This document shows, piece by piece, positions 1 to 8,244 of a DNA stretch of 64,000 bases. Below the pieces are notes generated by a model, which did no database searches, was not told where the DNA came from, and was given only the letters and a program-made list of their open reading frames with translations. How positions within the stretch are numbered: the stretch's first letter is position 1; each line of letters starts with the position of its first letter. Source of the DNA: Streptomyces sp. NBC_01231 (lineage in GTDB: Bacteria > Actinomycetota > Actinomycetes > Streptomycetales > Streptomycetaceae); NCBI GenBank assembly GCA_035999765.1, contig CP108521.1:744001-808000 (forward strand), given 5' to 3'. Position numbers and translations under genes: made by a program.

Positions 1-158
1 CCGATGGGGAAGATGTCCCGCCCGATGGTCTCGCTCCAGTCCGCGAACCGGTTCACCTCGCCGACCAGCAGCGCGGGGTCGAATACGAAGGCGGTCTTGG
101 CGCAGGTGATGCCCCAGCCACTGCGTGGCCAGTCTGTCGCGTTCGTGCGCCCGCTCAT
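1..158 (-). CDS. SUKH-family (SUKH-3-like) immunity-type protein, N-terminal fragment cut by the window edge
   Basis: The minus frame opens with ATG at 158 and runs off the left edge after 52 codons. It reads GWGITCAKTAFVFDP, then GEVNRFADWSETIGR and DIFPIG. The combination of GE..RF..W....GR..FPIG is what I associate with SUKH-3 domain proteins, cytosolic SMI1/KNR4-superfamily immunity proteins found beside polymorphic toxin genes. Its ATG overlaps the TGA of the upstream small ORF (ATGA at 155-158), so the two look translationally coupled. Only the N-terminal third is visible, so the family call is provisional and the partner toxin is outside the window. Confidence 0.45.
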   Translation of the reverse strand, partial: MSGRTNATDWPRSGWGITCAKTAFVFDPALLVGEVNRFADWSETIGRDIFPI

Positions 159-434
159 CCTCGACGAGGAGAAGTTCGGCCGACCATGGCCGATTGTTTC
201 CTCAGCCGAGCGCGGTCAAGAAACCACGTGGCCAGACCCGCCACTACGGCCGCCCCGCTCCCGTATACCGGCAGCCACTGGGTCGTCGTGGCTGCCAGGC
301 AGCCGGCGACGGCGGCGTGGCTTTGAGCGTCCCGCGCGTAGGCCAAGGCGGCACTGTCGCGGCCAACCACGTTCGCCAGCGCGGCCTGCGCGCGGATCGC
401 CTCGTACTTGCTCCCAGCTCAGGACACCCGCCAC
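155..434 (-). pseudogene. Small single-TM protein gene interrupted by a one-base frameshift
   Basis: From a GTG at 434 the minus frame reads VAGVLSWEQ. The natural continuation YEAIRAQAALANVVGRD lies one base out of frame and then stays open to the TGA at 155. The join is a CAAGTAC stretch around 404-410, where removing one A restores a continuous protein. The restored product is about 90 residues, with one hydrophobic segment (GSGAAVVAGLATWFL) near the C-terminus. It overlaps the SUKH-like gene by 4 nt. I do not recognise the family. The shift may be a real mutation or a sequencing error. Confidence 0.4.
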
Positions 435-771
435 GGGCGACTGACATCGGAAACAACCACGACCAGCGCTGCATCGCGGGAGCCAGAGCGATCGCCACGC
501 ACAGGCCCACGACCAGCGAATACGTCGCCAGATTCCACATGTACGCAGACCGCAGGCCGGGCATCCACGTCGGCAGCCGGTAAAAGGGGAAGATCACCGC
601 AAGAAGCGTCACCCCGATGTACGCGGAGAACCACTCCCACGAACCCTGCGCGAGGGCGAACGTCAGTACCGCGGCGAGTCCAATGCCGATGCCCCCCGGC
701 TGACCGGAAGTGTCACGGCTCGACCCGGCGGATGCGGGCGTCCGGGCTCCATCAGGACGGGGATCGACCAC
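244..771 (-). CDS. Predicted membrane protein with a doubtful 3' end
   Basis: The first ~115 residues look like real protein: a Pro/Ser-rich N-terminus, then hydrophobic spans around IGIGLAAVLTFALAQGSWEW and FSAYIGVTLLAVIFPFY, and a third around YSLVVGLCVAIALAP. After WSWLFPMSVARGG the frame turns into Arg/Pro-rich shadow sequence, while a good coding signal continues in the other minus frames (the frameshifted gene ending at 155). Either this is one membrane protein broken by two frameshifts or two overlapping genes of which the second is damaged. It starts 25 nt after the DUF402 gene on the same strand, so they are probably cotranscribed. Function unknown. Confidence 0.4.
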   Translation of the reverse strand: MVDPRPDGARTPASAGSSRDTSGQPGGIGIGLAAVLTFALAQGSWEWFSAYIGVTLLAVIFPFYRLPTWMPGLRSAYMWNLATYSLVVGLCVAIALAPAMQRWSWLFPMSVARGGCPELGASTRRSARRPRWRTWLAATVPPWPTRGTLKATPPSPAAWQPRRPSGCRYTGAGRP

Positions 772-796
772 GACCTCTCCCCTTGTTCGCGGGCCA

Positions 797-1183
797 TCAG
801 CATCCGGGCGGCACGGGCCAGGCCTGCTCCCACCGCCAGTCGGCCCACGCGTCGGCGTCCGCGAAGGGGCCGGAGCGCTCCTCGATCATCGCCAGGACCT
901 GGGCGCGGGCGGCGTCCGCGGCCTGGTGCTCGATGTCGGTGACGATGCCCAGCGGCCGCACGTGGGCGTACTCGTCTTCGTCCTTCCACGTGAGGGTGGT
1001 CAGGTCGGGGTCGACGACCAAGTGCACCGTCAGGTCGAAGGTGTCGAACCCGTTGACGGTTCGGGCCATGGGGTGCACGAAGTTCACGTACCAGTTCCGC
1101 AGTCCTGCGGTCGTGTAAAAGGCGTTGATGCTGAACCATCGGGCCGGTGGCTTCCACAGCAGCAACTCGGTGTCCGGCCACAC
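797..1183 (-). CDS. DUF402 domain protein
   Basis: 128 residues. The core LRNWYVNFVHPMARTVNGFD followed by TFDLTVHLVVDPDL and WKDEDEY is the DUF402 signature (NWYVN.. plus D..LD.VV.PD plus KDEDE). This fold is found in nucleoside phosphatase and RNA-binding-type proteins of actinomycetes and is often near sporulation or cell-surface genes. I chose GTG at 1183 because GGAGGAG lies about 7 nt upstream and no coding signal is seen further 5'. The product is shorter than usual DUF402 proteins (about 160-230 aa) and lacks most of the normal N-terminal strand region, so it may be 5'-truncated. The 1184-1579 stretch upstream shows no convincing gene. Confidence 0.6.
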   Translation of the reverse strand: MWPDTELLLWKPPARWFSINAFYTTAGLRNWYVNFVHPMARTVNGFDTFDLTVHLVVDPDLTTLTWKDEDEYAHVRPLGIVTDIEHQAADAARAQVLAMIEERSGPFADADAWADWRWEQAWPVPPGC

Positions 1184-1579
1184 CCCGCTTCTCCTCCGTC
1201 CCTGCCGGGACACCCGGCACGGACAGCAGTTCAGCGCCTGCCCGGGCGCTCGGGCAAGCCGCGCCCCCGCCGTACCGCCTCCAGGGAGCACGCCAGGAGG
1301 CATCCGGGGAATGGTGCGAGCTCGCCCTCCCGCGCCCTGTCGCGACCTGTCATGCCGTTGGCTGGTACGGCTGGTGGGAGTGCTCTCTGCCGAGCAGCTC
1401 CGCTGCTTGGTGCTGTGTATGTTCGGCAGCCATCTGTGCCTCGGCCACGACGTCACCTCGTTCACGCACCAAGTCCTCATAGATCGGTACGTGATCGCTT
1501 CCGCTGGGAGCAGGTGTCACAGCTCTGTTCCTTCCGCTGTCGTGCTTGTTTTGGCTTGAGCGAGTATTCAGTAATTCCG

Positions 1580-1933
1580 TCAGGCCCGGTTGAGCCGTGC
1601 AGCAATCCCGTGGCCAACCAGCAAATATATAACGGCAGGCAGACCATAATTGAGGACAACTCGTAGGCCCTCTGTGTCCATGGTGAAAATGTCCTGTGCC
1701 CATCCGGACAGCCAGTTGGCCGTGCCGCGCACGAACTCAACAAATGCGTTTGCCTGGTTGGCGTCGAGCAGGTAGAGCACGATCCACAGCCCCAGCAAAG
1801 CTGCCGCCATGTCAGCGATCGTGCAGATCACAAGGGCTGCCCGCCGCGTGGCGGCCTGGTTGCGCGCGGAGCGGTCGGGCCCCGAGGACTGGTCATACGT
1901 CTGGTATCCGGGAACCGGGTCAGTGCTGTTCAC
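1580..1933 (-). CDS. Small two-TM membrane protein
   Basis: 117 residues. A polar N-terminus with tyrosines and serines (GYQTYDQSS) is followed by a helix around ALVICTIADMAAALLGLWIV, an amphipathic middle (FVEFVRGTANWLSGWAQDIF), and a second helix around NYGLPAVIYLLVGHGIAA. The layout (about 45 residues cytosolic, TM, ~35-residue loop, TM, short basic tail) resembles small YggT-like or uncharacterised Streptomyces membrane proteins. I cannot assign a function. Codon use is typical of the genome, which supports a real gene. Confidence 0.6.
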   Translation of the reverse strand: MNSTDPVPGYQTYDQSSGPDRSARNQAATRRAALVICTIADMAAALLGLWIVLYLLDANQANAFVEFVRGTANWLSGWAQDIFTMDTEGLRVVLNYGLPAVIYLLVGHGIAARLNRA

Positions 1934-2762
1934 GATAAGTCCGATCTGGTACGTGCTTTGTCGGCAGGTCGCCCCGGAACTGAGATTCAGCCTCGGACAC
2001 CGACCCGTTTCTGCCTACTTCTGCGTCTTACGAGGGACACCGTGTTACACCTCCGCCTACGGGCACCCAAATATGGCGGACTATCCCGGCACTTACCGAA
2101 ATATTCACTGGAAGGTATATTTCACGGACGGCGTGGAAGACGTTGTCCCGCAGGGACCATGGCCGGCCGGCGCAGGGCAAGCCGACAGTGCCGTGGCTGA
2201 ACCCGGCGTCTGAGGCGGGTCGTAGCGGTGGAGAGGCGTGAGTACGCCGAGCAGATGGCCCTGATGGCGCGCGATCTGCCGGCCCAGGACAAGGAAGTGA
2301 ACCGGCCTGATCGTCAGCTCTGGCGTCTTCTCGTCGCGATCACGCTTGCCGCCACGGGCGGGAGAGCGGGCATTGAGGCCCTCACGGAACGGTCGGGCCT
2401 GGACCACAGGGCCGGGCAGGCGACCGGGGGACACCTGCCCGTCCCGTGGGCAATGACCCGCTCACGGGGGGAAAGCGGGTCTTGCGATGAGGGCCGTGGT
2501 CACGGGCCCTACTGGTCATAGCGCAACGGGCACCGCAGGTGTCACACCCGCGGTGCTGCTTGGCGAGCGCGAGCGCGACCGCGGCTCCGGGCTCCGGGCT
2601 ACGGGCTACGGGCTACGGGCTACGGGCTACGGTCCGTGCCCACCATCGCGACGCTGCGGGATGGTCGGCGCCGGAAGGATGCTCACAGTGTGCGCGGGCG
2701 GCTCCCGGGTATACGCACGACCGAAAGCCGCTCAGAGCGGCGACCACAACGAAAGAACCCAC
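1934..2762. other. 829-bp stretch without a convincing gene; possible regulator remnant
   Basis: No frame shows sustained actinomycete codon bias. At 2228 a plus-strand GTG frame begins VERREYAEQMALMARDLPAQ, which resembles the start of GAF-type signalling regulators from streptomycetes, but the similarity stops after about 25 residues. It could be a decayed fragment. A GGGCTAC tandem repeat lies at 2589-2630. The GC content is lower than average around 2030-2130, which suggests non-coding or foreign DNA. Confidence 0.35.
2589..2630. repeat. Heptanucleotide tandem repeat (GGGCTMC)6
   Basis: One GGGCTCC unit is followed by five perfect GGGCTAC units. Seven bases is not a multiple of three, so copy-number change would shift any reading frame passing through. 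It lies 130 bp upstream of the anti-sigma-type ATPase gene, outside its likely coding start. Confidence 0.9.
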
Positions 2763-3284
2763 ATGGTCATCCCGCTTATGAAGCAGGCGGCAGATGAGCA
2801 GGGCGTGGACGAGCACACCCCGCTGCGCTGCAGCGCGGTGTGGGCCGATGGCGCTGCCCGCGCCGTCGACGCGCGCCAAGCCCTGCGCGCCTTCCTCGCC
2901 CACGCCCCACATACCGGCCGCGACCCCGTCCCCGCTCCTGTGGCCCTGGACGCCGAGCTCACCGTCAGCGAACTGATCACCAACGCCATCCGGCACGCCC
3001 CCGGCCCCTGCGGGCTGAGCGTGCACCTGTCCAGTGATGAACTGACGATCACCGTGTGGGACAACTCCACCGAGAAACCGACGGTGAGGCAGGGGAACCG
3101 GCACCGGGTCGGCGGCCACGGACTCCACATCGTGCACACGGTCAGCGACAGAGTCGTCGCTACGCCGCACGCCCGAGGAAAAAAGATCACTGCCCATCTA
3201 CGCCTGGCAGCTGACGAGACCACTCCTGAAAGCAGGAGCGTTCTGCCCGCTTCCCTCTCCGGCGGAGCCCGGCAGAGTCCTTGA
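2763..3284 (+). CDS. Anti-sigma-factor-type ATP-binding protein (HATPase_c, SpoIIAB/RsbW-like)
   Basis: About 173 residues from ATG 2763; ATG 2778 is an alternative and neither has a strong Shine-Dalgarno. The GHKL ATPase motifs are visible: N-box ELTVSELITNAIRHAPG (Glu and Asn for Mg-ATP), the Asp of TITVWDNS, and a glycine-rich VGGHGLHIVHTVSD lid segment. Short soluble proteins of this kind are abundant in streptomycetes and usually act as anti-sigma or serine kinases of stress and development switches. No sigma factor or anti-anti-sigma is adjacent, so the partner is unknown. It converges on the polyesterase gene, 44 bp apart. Confidence 0.8.
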   Translation: MVIPLMKQAADEQGVDEHTPLRCSAVWADGAARAVDARQALRAFLAHAPHTGRDPVPAPVALDAELTVSELITNAIRHAPGPCGLSVHLSSDELTITVWDNSTEKPTVRQGNRHRVGGHGLHIVHTVSDRVVATPHARGKKITAHLRLAADETTPESRSVLPASLSGGARQSP

Positions 3285-3328
3285 GGAGCGCTCCGTGGGC
3301 GGGCCGCGGAGCGCTCCGAGCGGGCCGG

Positions 3329-4660
3329 TCAGAACTGGCAGGTGTCCATCCAGCGCGTGACCAGGGCGGTGTTGTTCTTGTCGGCATCACGTGCGGGACC
3401 GCACAGGAACTGGCTGAAGCGGGTGTCGGAACGCAGCCAGAGGCTGAAGAACGACACGATCCACTTGCCCTGCTTGGCCTTGTCGCCGTAGCCCGTCATC
3501 GGACACAGGTGGTCGCCGGGAACCTCGATGTAGAGCTTCTCCGCCTGGGACATGGAGTTGTACCAGGGCACCGCGTAGTTGTCGCCGTTGGCGACGGGGT
3601 CGCTTTCACAGGTCAGGAAGAAGGTGGGCTCGGTGACTCCGGAGAAGTTCGGGTTCGTGTGGTACGGGGCTGTGGGTACGCCCGCCCGGAAGCGCGAGTC
3701 GTCCCGGAGGGCCGCCATGACGCCACCGCCGCCCATCGAGTGACCGGCCGCACCCAGCGTGCCGTTGACCTTCCCCGATATCGGGTTGCCCGTGGCGTTG
3801 CCGAGTGCGAGTAGCTGGGTGCCGGCGGCGGTGATCTGGCGACCCCGCGATTCGGGATCGTCGGTGAGTGTGTTGGTTCCGACGTTGATGACGACGAAGC
3901 CCCAGGAGGCGAGGCGGGGTGCGAGCCACTGCAGATTCTGCTGTGTGCCCTGATAGCCCGGCATCAGGACGACGCTCGGGTACGAGCCACTGGCCGTCGG
4001 GTATGTGACGGTGCCGGAGCCGTACCCGCTTGGGCTGGGAACGGTGTAGGTGGCGGTGGTCAGCGGCCCGTTGGCGGCCTCGAGAGAAGCGGTCGTCGGG
4101 TCCGGGATCCCGTTGCCCGGAGGGGTGCCGCCACCGGAGCCGTACACCTGGAGCTCCCACAGCGAGTAGCCGTAGGCGGTGCCGCGCTGCGTGCCGTAGA
4201 CGCGGACGTACCGGCCGTTGCCGTTGACGTCGAGGGTCTGCACGCCGCCGGTGCCTGTCGTGGTCGAGTAGACGGTGGTCCAGGCGGTGCCGTTGTCGGA
4301 GGTCTGGATCTGGAACGCGCGGCCGTACGCGGCCTCCCAACGCAGCACCACTTGGCTGATGCTGGCGGTGGTGCCCAGATCCACGCTCAGCCACTGCGGA
4401 TCACTGAACGTGCTTGACCAGCGCGTACGGGGGTTGCCGTCCACCGCCGCCGACGCGGGGGTGGAGGTGTTCTCGGTGGACGAGGAGGTCGCGGGCTTGC
4501 CCTGGGACAGCAAGTCGGCGGCGGCCGCCGGCGGCGCGGCGGCCGTCAGCAAGGTCAGCGCCAAGCCGATGGTGGTTGCCAGTGCGATGAGGGCCTTCAT
4601 GGCACGGGGCCGGGTCCGTAACGGCACGGTCGTGTCGGTCGAGGGACTGGATGGACGCAT
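3329..4660 (-). CDS. Secreted PETase/cutinase-like polyesterase with N-terminal F5/8 type C (discoidin) domain
   Basis: 443 residues; the ATG at 4660 is preceded by GGAGGT. Residues ~20-48 form a signal peptide ending PPAAAA. Residues ~49-175 are a discoidin/CBM32-like domain (DPQWLSVDLG, GRYVRVYGTQRG, YSLWELQVYG). Residues ~200-443 are an alpha/beta hydrolase of the PETase/actinomycete cutinase family: PSGYGSGTVTYP, oxyanion Tyr236 in PGYQG, nucleophile Ser308 in GHSMGGGG, Asp354 in CESDPVA and His384 in GDHLCP. Cys351, Cys386, Cys420 and Cys441 fall at the places where I recall the four cysteines of Ideonella PETase, including the extra active-site disulfide that typical actinomycete cutinases lack. 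The usual Trp-to-His (GHSMG) is cutinase-like. The likely role is extracellular hydrolysis of cutin-like or other polyesters; substrate unproven. Confidence 0.85.
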   Translation of the reverse strand: MRPSSPSTDTTVPLRTRPRAMKALIALATTIGLALTLLTAAAPPAAAADLLSQGKPATSSSTENTSTPASAAVDGNPRTRWSSTFSDPQWLSVDLGTTASISQVVLRWEAAYGRAFQIQTSDNGTAWTTVYSTTTGTGGVQTLDVNGNGRYVRVYGTQRGTAYGYSLWELQVYGSGGGTPPGNGIPDPTTASLEAANGPLTTATYTVPSPSGYGSGTVTYPTASGSYPSVVLMPGYQGTQQNLQWLAPRLASWGFVVINVGTNTLTDDPESRGRQITAAGTQLLALGNATGNPISGKVNGTLGAAGHSMGGGGVMAALRDDSRFRAGVPTAPYHTNPNFSGVTEPTFFLTCESDPVANGDNYAVPWYNSMSQAEKLYIEVPGDHLCPMTGYGDKAKQGKWIVSFFSLWLRSDTRFSQFLCGPARDADKNNTALVTRWMDTCQF

Positions 4661-4903
4661 TGATCTACCTCCGGAATGCGGTGAGAGCGCGGTAACCGGA
4701 TAGCGAGGTGCGCCCGCACTGTAAGCGCTGCCGGAGTGAGCCGGAAGACGACCTCTCACAGTGCGGATGGAAAACGAATCGGCCAGAAACCTACTGATCG
4801 GGGCGTACTGAAGCGGCCAAGGATGCAGTGATTCGCGTGACCGCAACTGGTCGTCGGACCCGCCTTGATGACCCCGGACCGGGTGGCCGCCACGTGCGGC
4901 CGA

Positions 4904-6298
4904 CTACCGGGACTGTTCGAAGAGCCAGTCGATGACCACGTCGTTCTCGTATGTCTGGGCCCAGGCGAGGTGTGGGTTCACCGGTGTCGTGCCGGGCGTA
5001 TAGCTCGTGAACAGTACGTGGCTGCGCGTGGCCCGGGCCTGCCGTAGGAGCGCCCGGGACCGGGCCTCGAACTGTGCCTTCGGCAGATCGTTCGCCCACT
5101 CCCCACGGCTGACCCGTGCACCGGCGGTCTCCAGCGCGTTCATCAGGGTCCAGGTACCGGGATTGCCGAACCGGCCCTCCCGGTAGGGGACGACCGGGTC
5201 GTCGATGGAGTGGTCCGCCCAGATCGGAATGTGCGTGATGCTGTCCATGGTGGCCGCGTCACCCCAGCCGGCTGTGGGCAGGGCAGCCGCGAACACGTCG
5301 GGGCGCTTCGCCAGCAGGCTGTAGATTCCGCGCCCACCTGAGGACAGGCCGACGAGATAGAGCCGGTCTCGGTCCACGTCTCGGGGGTGCTCGCTCACGA
5401 ACGTGTCGATGAGTTCGATCAGCGCGGCCTGGACCTTGGCGTCGGTCCAGTCCGTGCCGTCGGGTCCGTCCATGGGACGTGGCAGGGGGATCTGCGGAGA
5501 GAGGACGAACGCGGGGTTGCGGCGCTGTCGTTCCGGTTCGGCGAACGTGACCGCGATCCGGTTGGAGGTGAGCTGGGTCATGTTGTTGTCCGCGACTTCG
5601 CCACCGCCGTGCAGGGTGACGACGAGCGGGTACCGCGTGTGCGTCTGAGGGCGCCGTACGAACCCTTCAGGCCGGTACAGACGGAAGCCCAGTTCAAAAC
5701 CTGCGGAGTCGGTGAAGGAACCGGCGACGAAGTCGTCGACCACGGGGGTGATGACGTCGTCGTTCCGGCTCGCGAACGGACCGGCCGTGAGGACCGGTTC
5801 ACCTCCCGGGGTCCGCACGTCCGCCAACTGTCTGACGGAGTATGCGCGGTCGAGCGGAAGGGGATCGGTGCCGGCGGCACGCGCGTTGGAGTCGTTCGGG
5901 TCGAGTTCGATGATCAGGCGGTCTCCGGGCCGTCCGGGGTGGGATCGGTCGTCCACTTCGGCGGCGGTGTTGGAGTAGATCCGGGTCACCGTGCGAGCCG
6001 CTGTTTGCCCGCCCACGGTGGCCTTCACCTCGAAGGCGGAGAGCGGGACCGCCCCGCCACGTAAGTCGATGCGCTGCGAGTACTGGATGGCGACGGCTGT
6101 CACCAGCCAGTTGTTCCTCGGCGTCACCCGCGTGACGAGGTCCGTTCGCAGGACCGGATTGACTCCGGAGACCGCTTGTCGTCCTTCAGACGCGACGGTC
6201 GTGGTGTCGGCGGCCGCGGCGGTTGCCGTACTCACCGCCGGCGCCGTGACCGCGCCTGCCGTGATGGTGAGCACCGTACGTCTGGTGATCCATCCCAT
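4904..6298 (-). CDS. Tat-exported EstA-like esterase (Ig-like domain plus COG4099-type hydrolase)
   Basis: 464 residues. I chose ATG 6298, giving MGWITRRTVLTITAG, a twin-arginine signal. Residues ~40-170 form a beta-rich Ig-like domain (RVTPRNNWLVTAVAIQY...). Residues ~190-464 are an alpha/beta hydrolase: LVVTLHGGGE oxyanion region, nucleophile in VGLSSGGRGIYSLLAKRP, Asp in WADHSIDDPVVPY and His in NPHLAWAQTYEND. This arrangement matches the EstA/predicted peptidase group, esterases with an N-terminal Ig-like domain. It sits 243 bp upstream of the polyesterase on the same strand, so the two may cooperate on ester-rich polymers. Substrate not deducible. Confidence 0.75.
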   Translation of the reverse strand: MGWITRRTVLTITAGAVTAPAVSTATAAAADTTTVASEGRQAVSGVNPVLRTDLVTRVTPRNNWLVTAVAIQYSQRIDLRGGAVPLSAFEVKATVGGQTAARTVTRIYSNTAAEVDDRSHPGRPGDRLIIELDPNDSNARAAGTDPLPLDRAYSVRQLADVRTPGGEPVLTAGPFASRNDDVITPVVDDFVAGSFTDSAGFELGFRLYRPEGFVRRPQTHTRYPLVVTLHGGGEVADNNMTQLTSNRIAVTFAEPERQRRNPAFVLSPQIPLPRPMDGPDGTDWTDAKVQAALIELIDTFVSEHPRDVDRDRLYLVGLSSGGRGIYSLLAKRPDVFAAALPTAGWGDAATMDSITHIPIWADHSIDDPVVPYREGRFGNPGTWTLMNALETAGARVSRGEWANDLPKAQFEARSRALLRQARATRSHVLFTSYTPGTTPVNPHLAWAQTYENDVVIDWLFEQSR

Positions 6299-6951
6299 GG
6301 GTCCTCGTCTCAGTCGGTGGAGGCACCCGGGCCAGGTGCCTCTGTGTGGATCCGCTCGCCCGTTTCCGGGATCTCGGAGGGGGGCGGCACGTTGGGGCAG
6401 CGCGCAGAGACGGTTGCGATTTCGGCAGCTGAGCACGTACGAGGCCACCGGCACCCAGGTGACACCGAAACCCATCGCGGGCAGCACGGGGTTGCAGCAG
6501 TAGGTTCGACGATCGTGGCGAAGCCCGGCACTGCCGACATGGGGCGCTCGCTTTCTCGGGGCGGCCCTCGGCGACGGTGCGGCGGAAGGCCGAGGTGTTA
6601 CGCGAGAGTTTCCGAGCACCACTGGATCGGTGTCCAGCATCGAACCGAGATCTGTCCATGCGATGTGCGCATCAATGCGGGTGGGTGGGCCTCGTTTCCC
6701 CCCCAGACCTCGCAGCCGGAACCCCTCCCCCTTGCGTTTTCCAGTCGATTCGAGCCCGCCCACACCGTCTCCACCGGAATCTCCCCAGGCTCCTGCGGCC
6801 GCAGCGGTACCCGAACCCTCCCCGAACACAAACGTGGGCCTTCAAGACCACAAGCAGGTCTTGAAGGCCCATGTCACGCACCGGCCCGCATTCGCCAACA
6901 CCATCCGCAGCCAGGGGCGAAGTCCTTCCTCTGTTCAGACTGCGCCACAGC
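6299..6951. other. 653-bp intergenic region
   Basis: Lies between the start of the EstA-like gene and the end of the glycosyltransferase gene. I see no credible coding frame on either strand. It contains a 15-bp perfect hairpin at 6835-6871 (listed separately) and must hold the promoter for the esterase near 6300-6500. Confidence 0.6.
6835..6871 (-). terminator. 15-bp perfect hairpin, terminator of the polysaccharide operon
   Basis: TGGGCCTTCAAGACC (6835-6849), 7-nt loop ACAAGCA, then the exact reverse complement to 6871. It lies 81 nt after the stop of the glycosyltransferase gene. No U-tract follows, as is common for streptomycete terminators. Confidence 0.7.
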
Positions 6952-8244
6952 TCAGGTCTGTTCCACCGGCAGCGGCACCTTGCGCGTGCCCCAGTGGGTG
7001 GTGCGCGCCTGAGTGAGAGCCCAATACATGGCGGGGCGGACGACGAACAGGTTGAGCAGGGTCACCAGAGGAGTGAGGAGGAGCCATGCGGCAAGCTTCT
7101 GGCCGGCCGTCAACTCAGGGCGCAGAGCGGCGTACATGCCGGTCTGGGCGTAGGTCATGATGAGCCAATAGCCGAGTCCCTGCAGGAACAGCAGCTTGTC
7201 ATCGGTGTGGTACGGCAGCACGAACAGAACCCAGGCGTACAGGATCGGCATCGTCGCGGTGACGACCAGACCGTAGAGGCGGAAGAACAAGGGAGCCGCC
7301 GAGAAGTTGGTCAGCTCCCAGCCGACGTAGCGCCAGTACGACTTGAACCACCGCACCCGCTGAGTGAACAGTTCGTTCAGATCGGTGGGCATGTTGCTGT
7401 AGACCCATGCCTCGTTGACGGCCACCACCTGGCCGCGCTGGAGCGCGTAGTGCGTCAGGCGCCGGTCATCCCCCGCCGTTCCGGAGCTGATGTAGTCGTC
7501 CAGGTTGTCCAGGACGAGTTCCTTGCGGTAAACGGCGAGGATACCGGAGGTGGGCGCGACGGCTCCGACCTGGGATCGGGCCATACGCGTCACCAGGCAC
7601 CAAGTGACGATCTCGACGTCGATCACCCGGGTCAGCAGGTTGTGCGCGCGGTTGGAGACCAGCGTCAGTCCGGTGCACGCCTGCACTCGCACGTCCGACA
7701 TCGCCTTCAGACAGTGCAACAGACCCATGCGATGCACGACCGAGTCCGAGTCGACGGTCATGACGAGGTCGTACGTCGACGGGTCCACCGTCCGCAAGAC
7801 GTGTGCCTGGGCTTCGCGCTTGCCCGCATTGTCCTGGCGGTGCCAGGTGACCAGGGGATGCTCGAAGGGAACCACGGGAATCTTGGAACCGTCATCGACG
7901 ACATGGATCGCCTCGGGCGGACGCACCTGGTCGATGAGCGCCCAGACCGTTTTGCAAAGGGCCTCGGGTGGTTCGTTGTACGCAGGGACGATGGCCAGCA
8001 CTCGACCGTCATGGGTGGGCAGGTGGCTGAAACTCCGCCCCTTGACCACCGCTGCCAGCGAGTAGACGAGTACGGCGGTCACAGCGCAGTAGAAGACCAG
8101 CGCGGTTCCCCAGGGCTGGGTGCTCCAGTACAGGTGGTAAACGAGGGTCCAGGCGGTGGCCGCCAGAGCGGCGGCCACACAGACCCAGGTCTGCCACGGA
8201 GCACGTCGGCTCCGCTTGGACTTGTGATCGGACACGTCAGACAC
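6952..8244 (-). CDS. Hyaluronan-synthase-like family 2 membrane glycosyltransferase
   Basis: 430 residues. Two TM helices lie at the N-terminus (~20-65). The cytosolic GT2 domain follows with VDDGS (116-120), the DSDS metal-binding motif (165-168), SGILAVYR, GDD (258-260) and QRVRW (295-299, the Q..RW processive motif). Four or so TM spans follow and a C-terminal WGTRKVP. The order and the WGTR tail match class I hyaluronan synthases and NodC-like enzymes, which polymerise and export a beta-linked polysaccharide from UDP-sugars. The upstream UDP-sugar dehydrogenase suggests a hexuronic acid in the product. ATG 8244 overlaps the stop of the upstream LAXTG peptide by 8 nt, so the three genes form an operon. 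The exact polymer is unknown. Confidence 0.8.
   Translation of the reverse strand: MSDVSDHKSKRSRRAPWQTWVCVAAALAATAWTLVYHLYWSTQPWGTALVFYCAVTAVLVYSLAAVVKGRSFSHLPTHDGRVLAIVPAYNEPPEALCKTVWALIDQVRPPEAIHVVDDGSKIPVVPFEHPLVTWHRQDNAGKREAQAHVLRTVDPSTYDLVMTVDSDSVVHRMGLLHCLKAMSDVRVQACTGLTLVSNRAHNLLTRVIDVEIVTWCLVTRMARSQVGAVAPTSGILAVYRKELVLDNLDDYISSGTAGDDRRLTHYALQRGQVVAVNEAWVYSNMPTDLNELFTQRVRWFKSYWRYVGWELTNFSAAPLFFRLYGLVVTATMPILYAWVLFVLPYHTDDKLLFLQGLGYWLIMTYAQTGMYAALRPELTAGQKLAAWLLLTPLVTLLNLFVVRPAMYWALTQARTTHWGTRKVPLPVEQT

Noticed and set aside
2228-2521. Complete GAF/ANTAR regulator gene
   Set aside because: Only about the first 25 codons resemble the family; the rest has no domain signal and poor codon bias, so it is mentioned only as a possible remnant.
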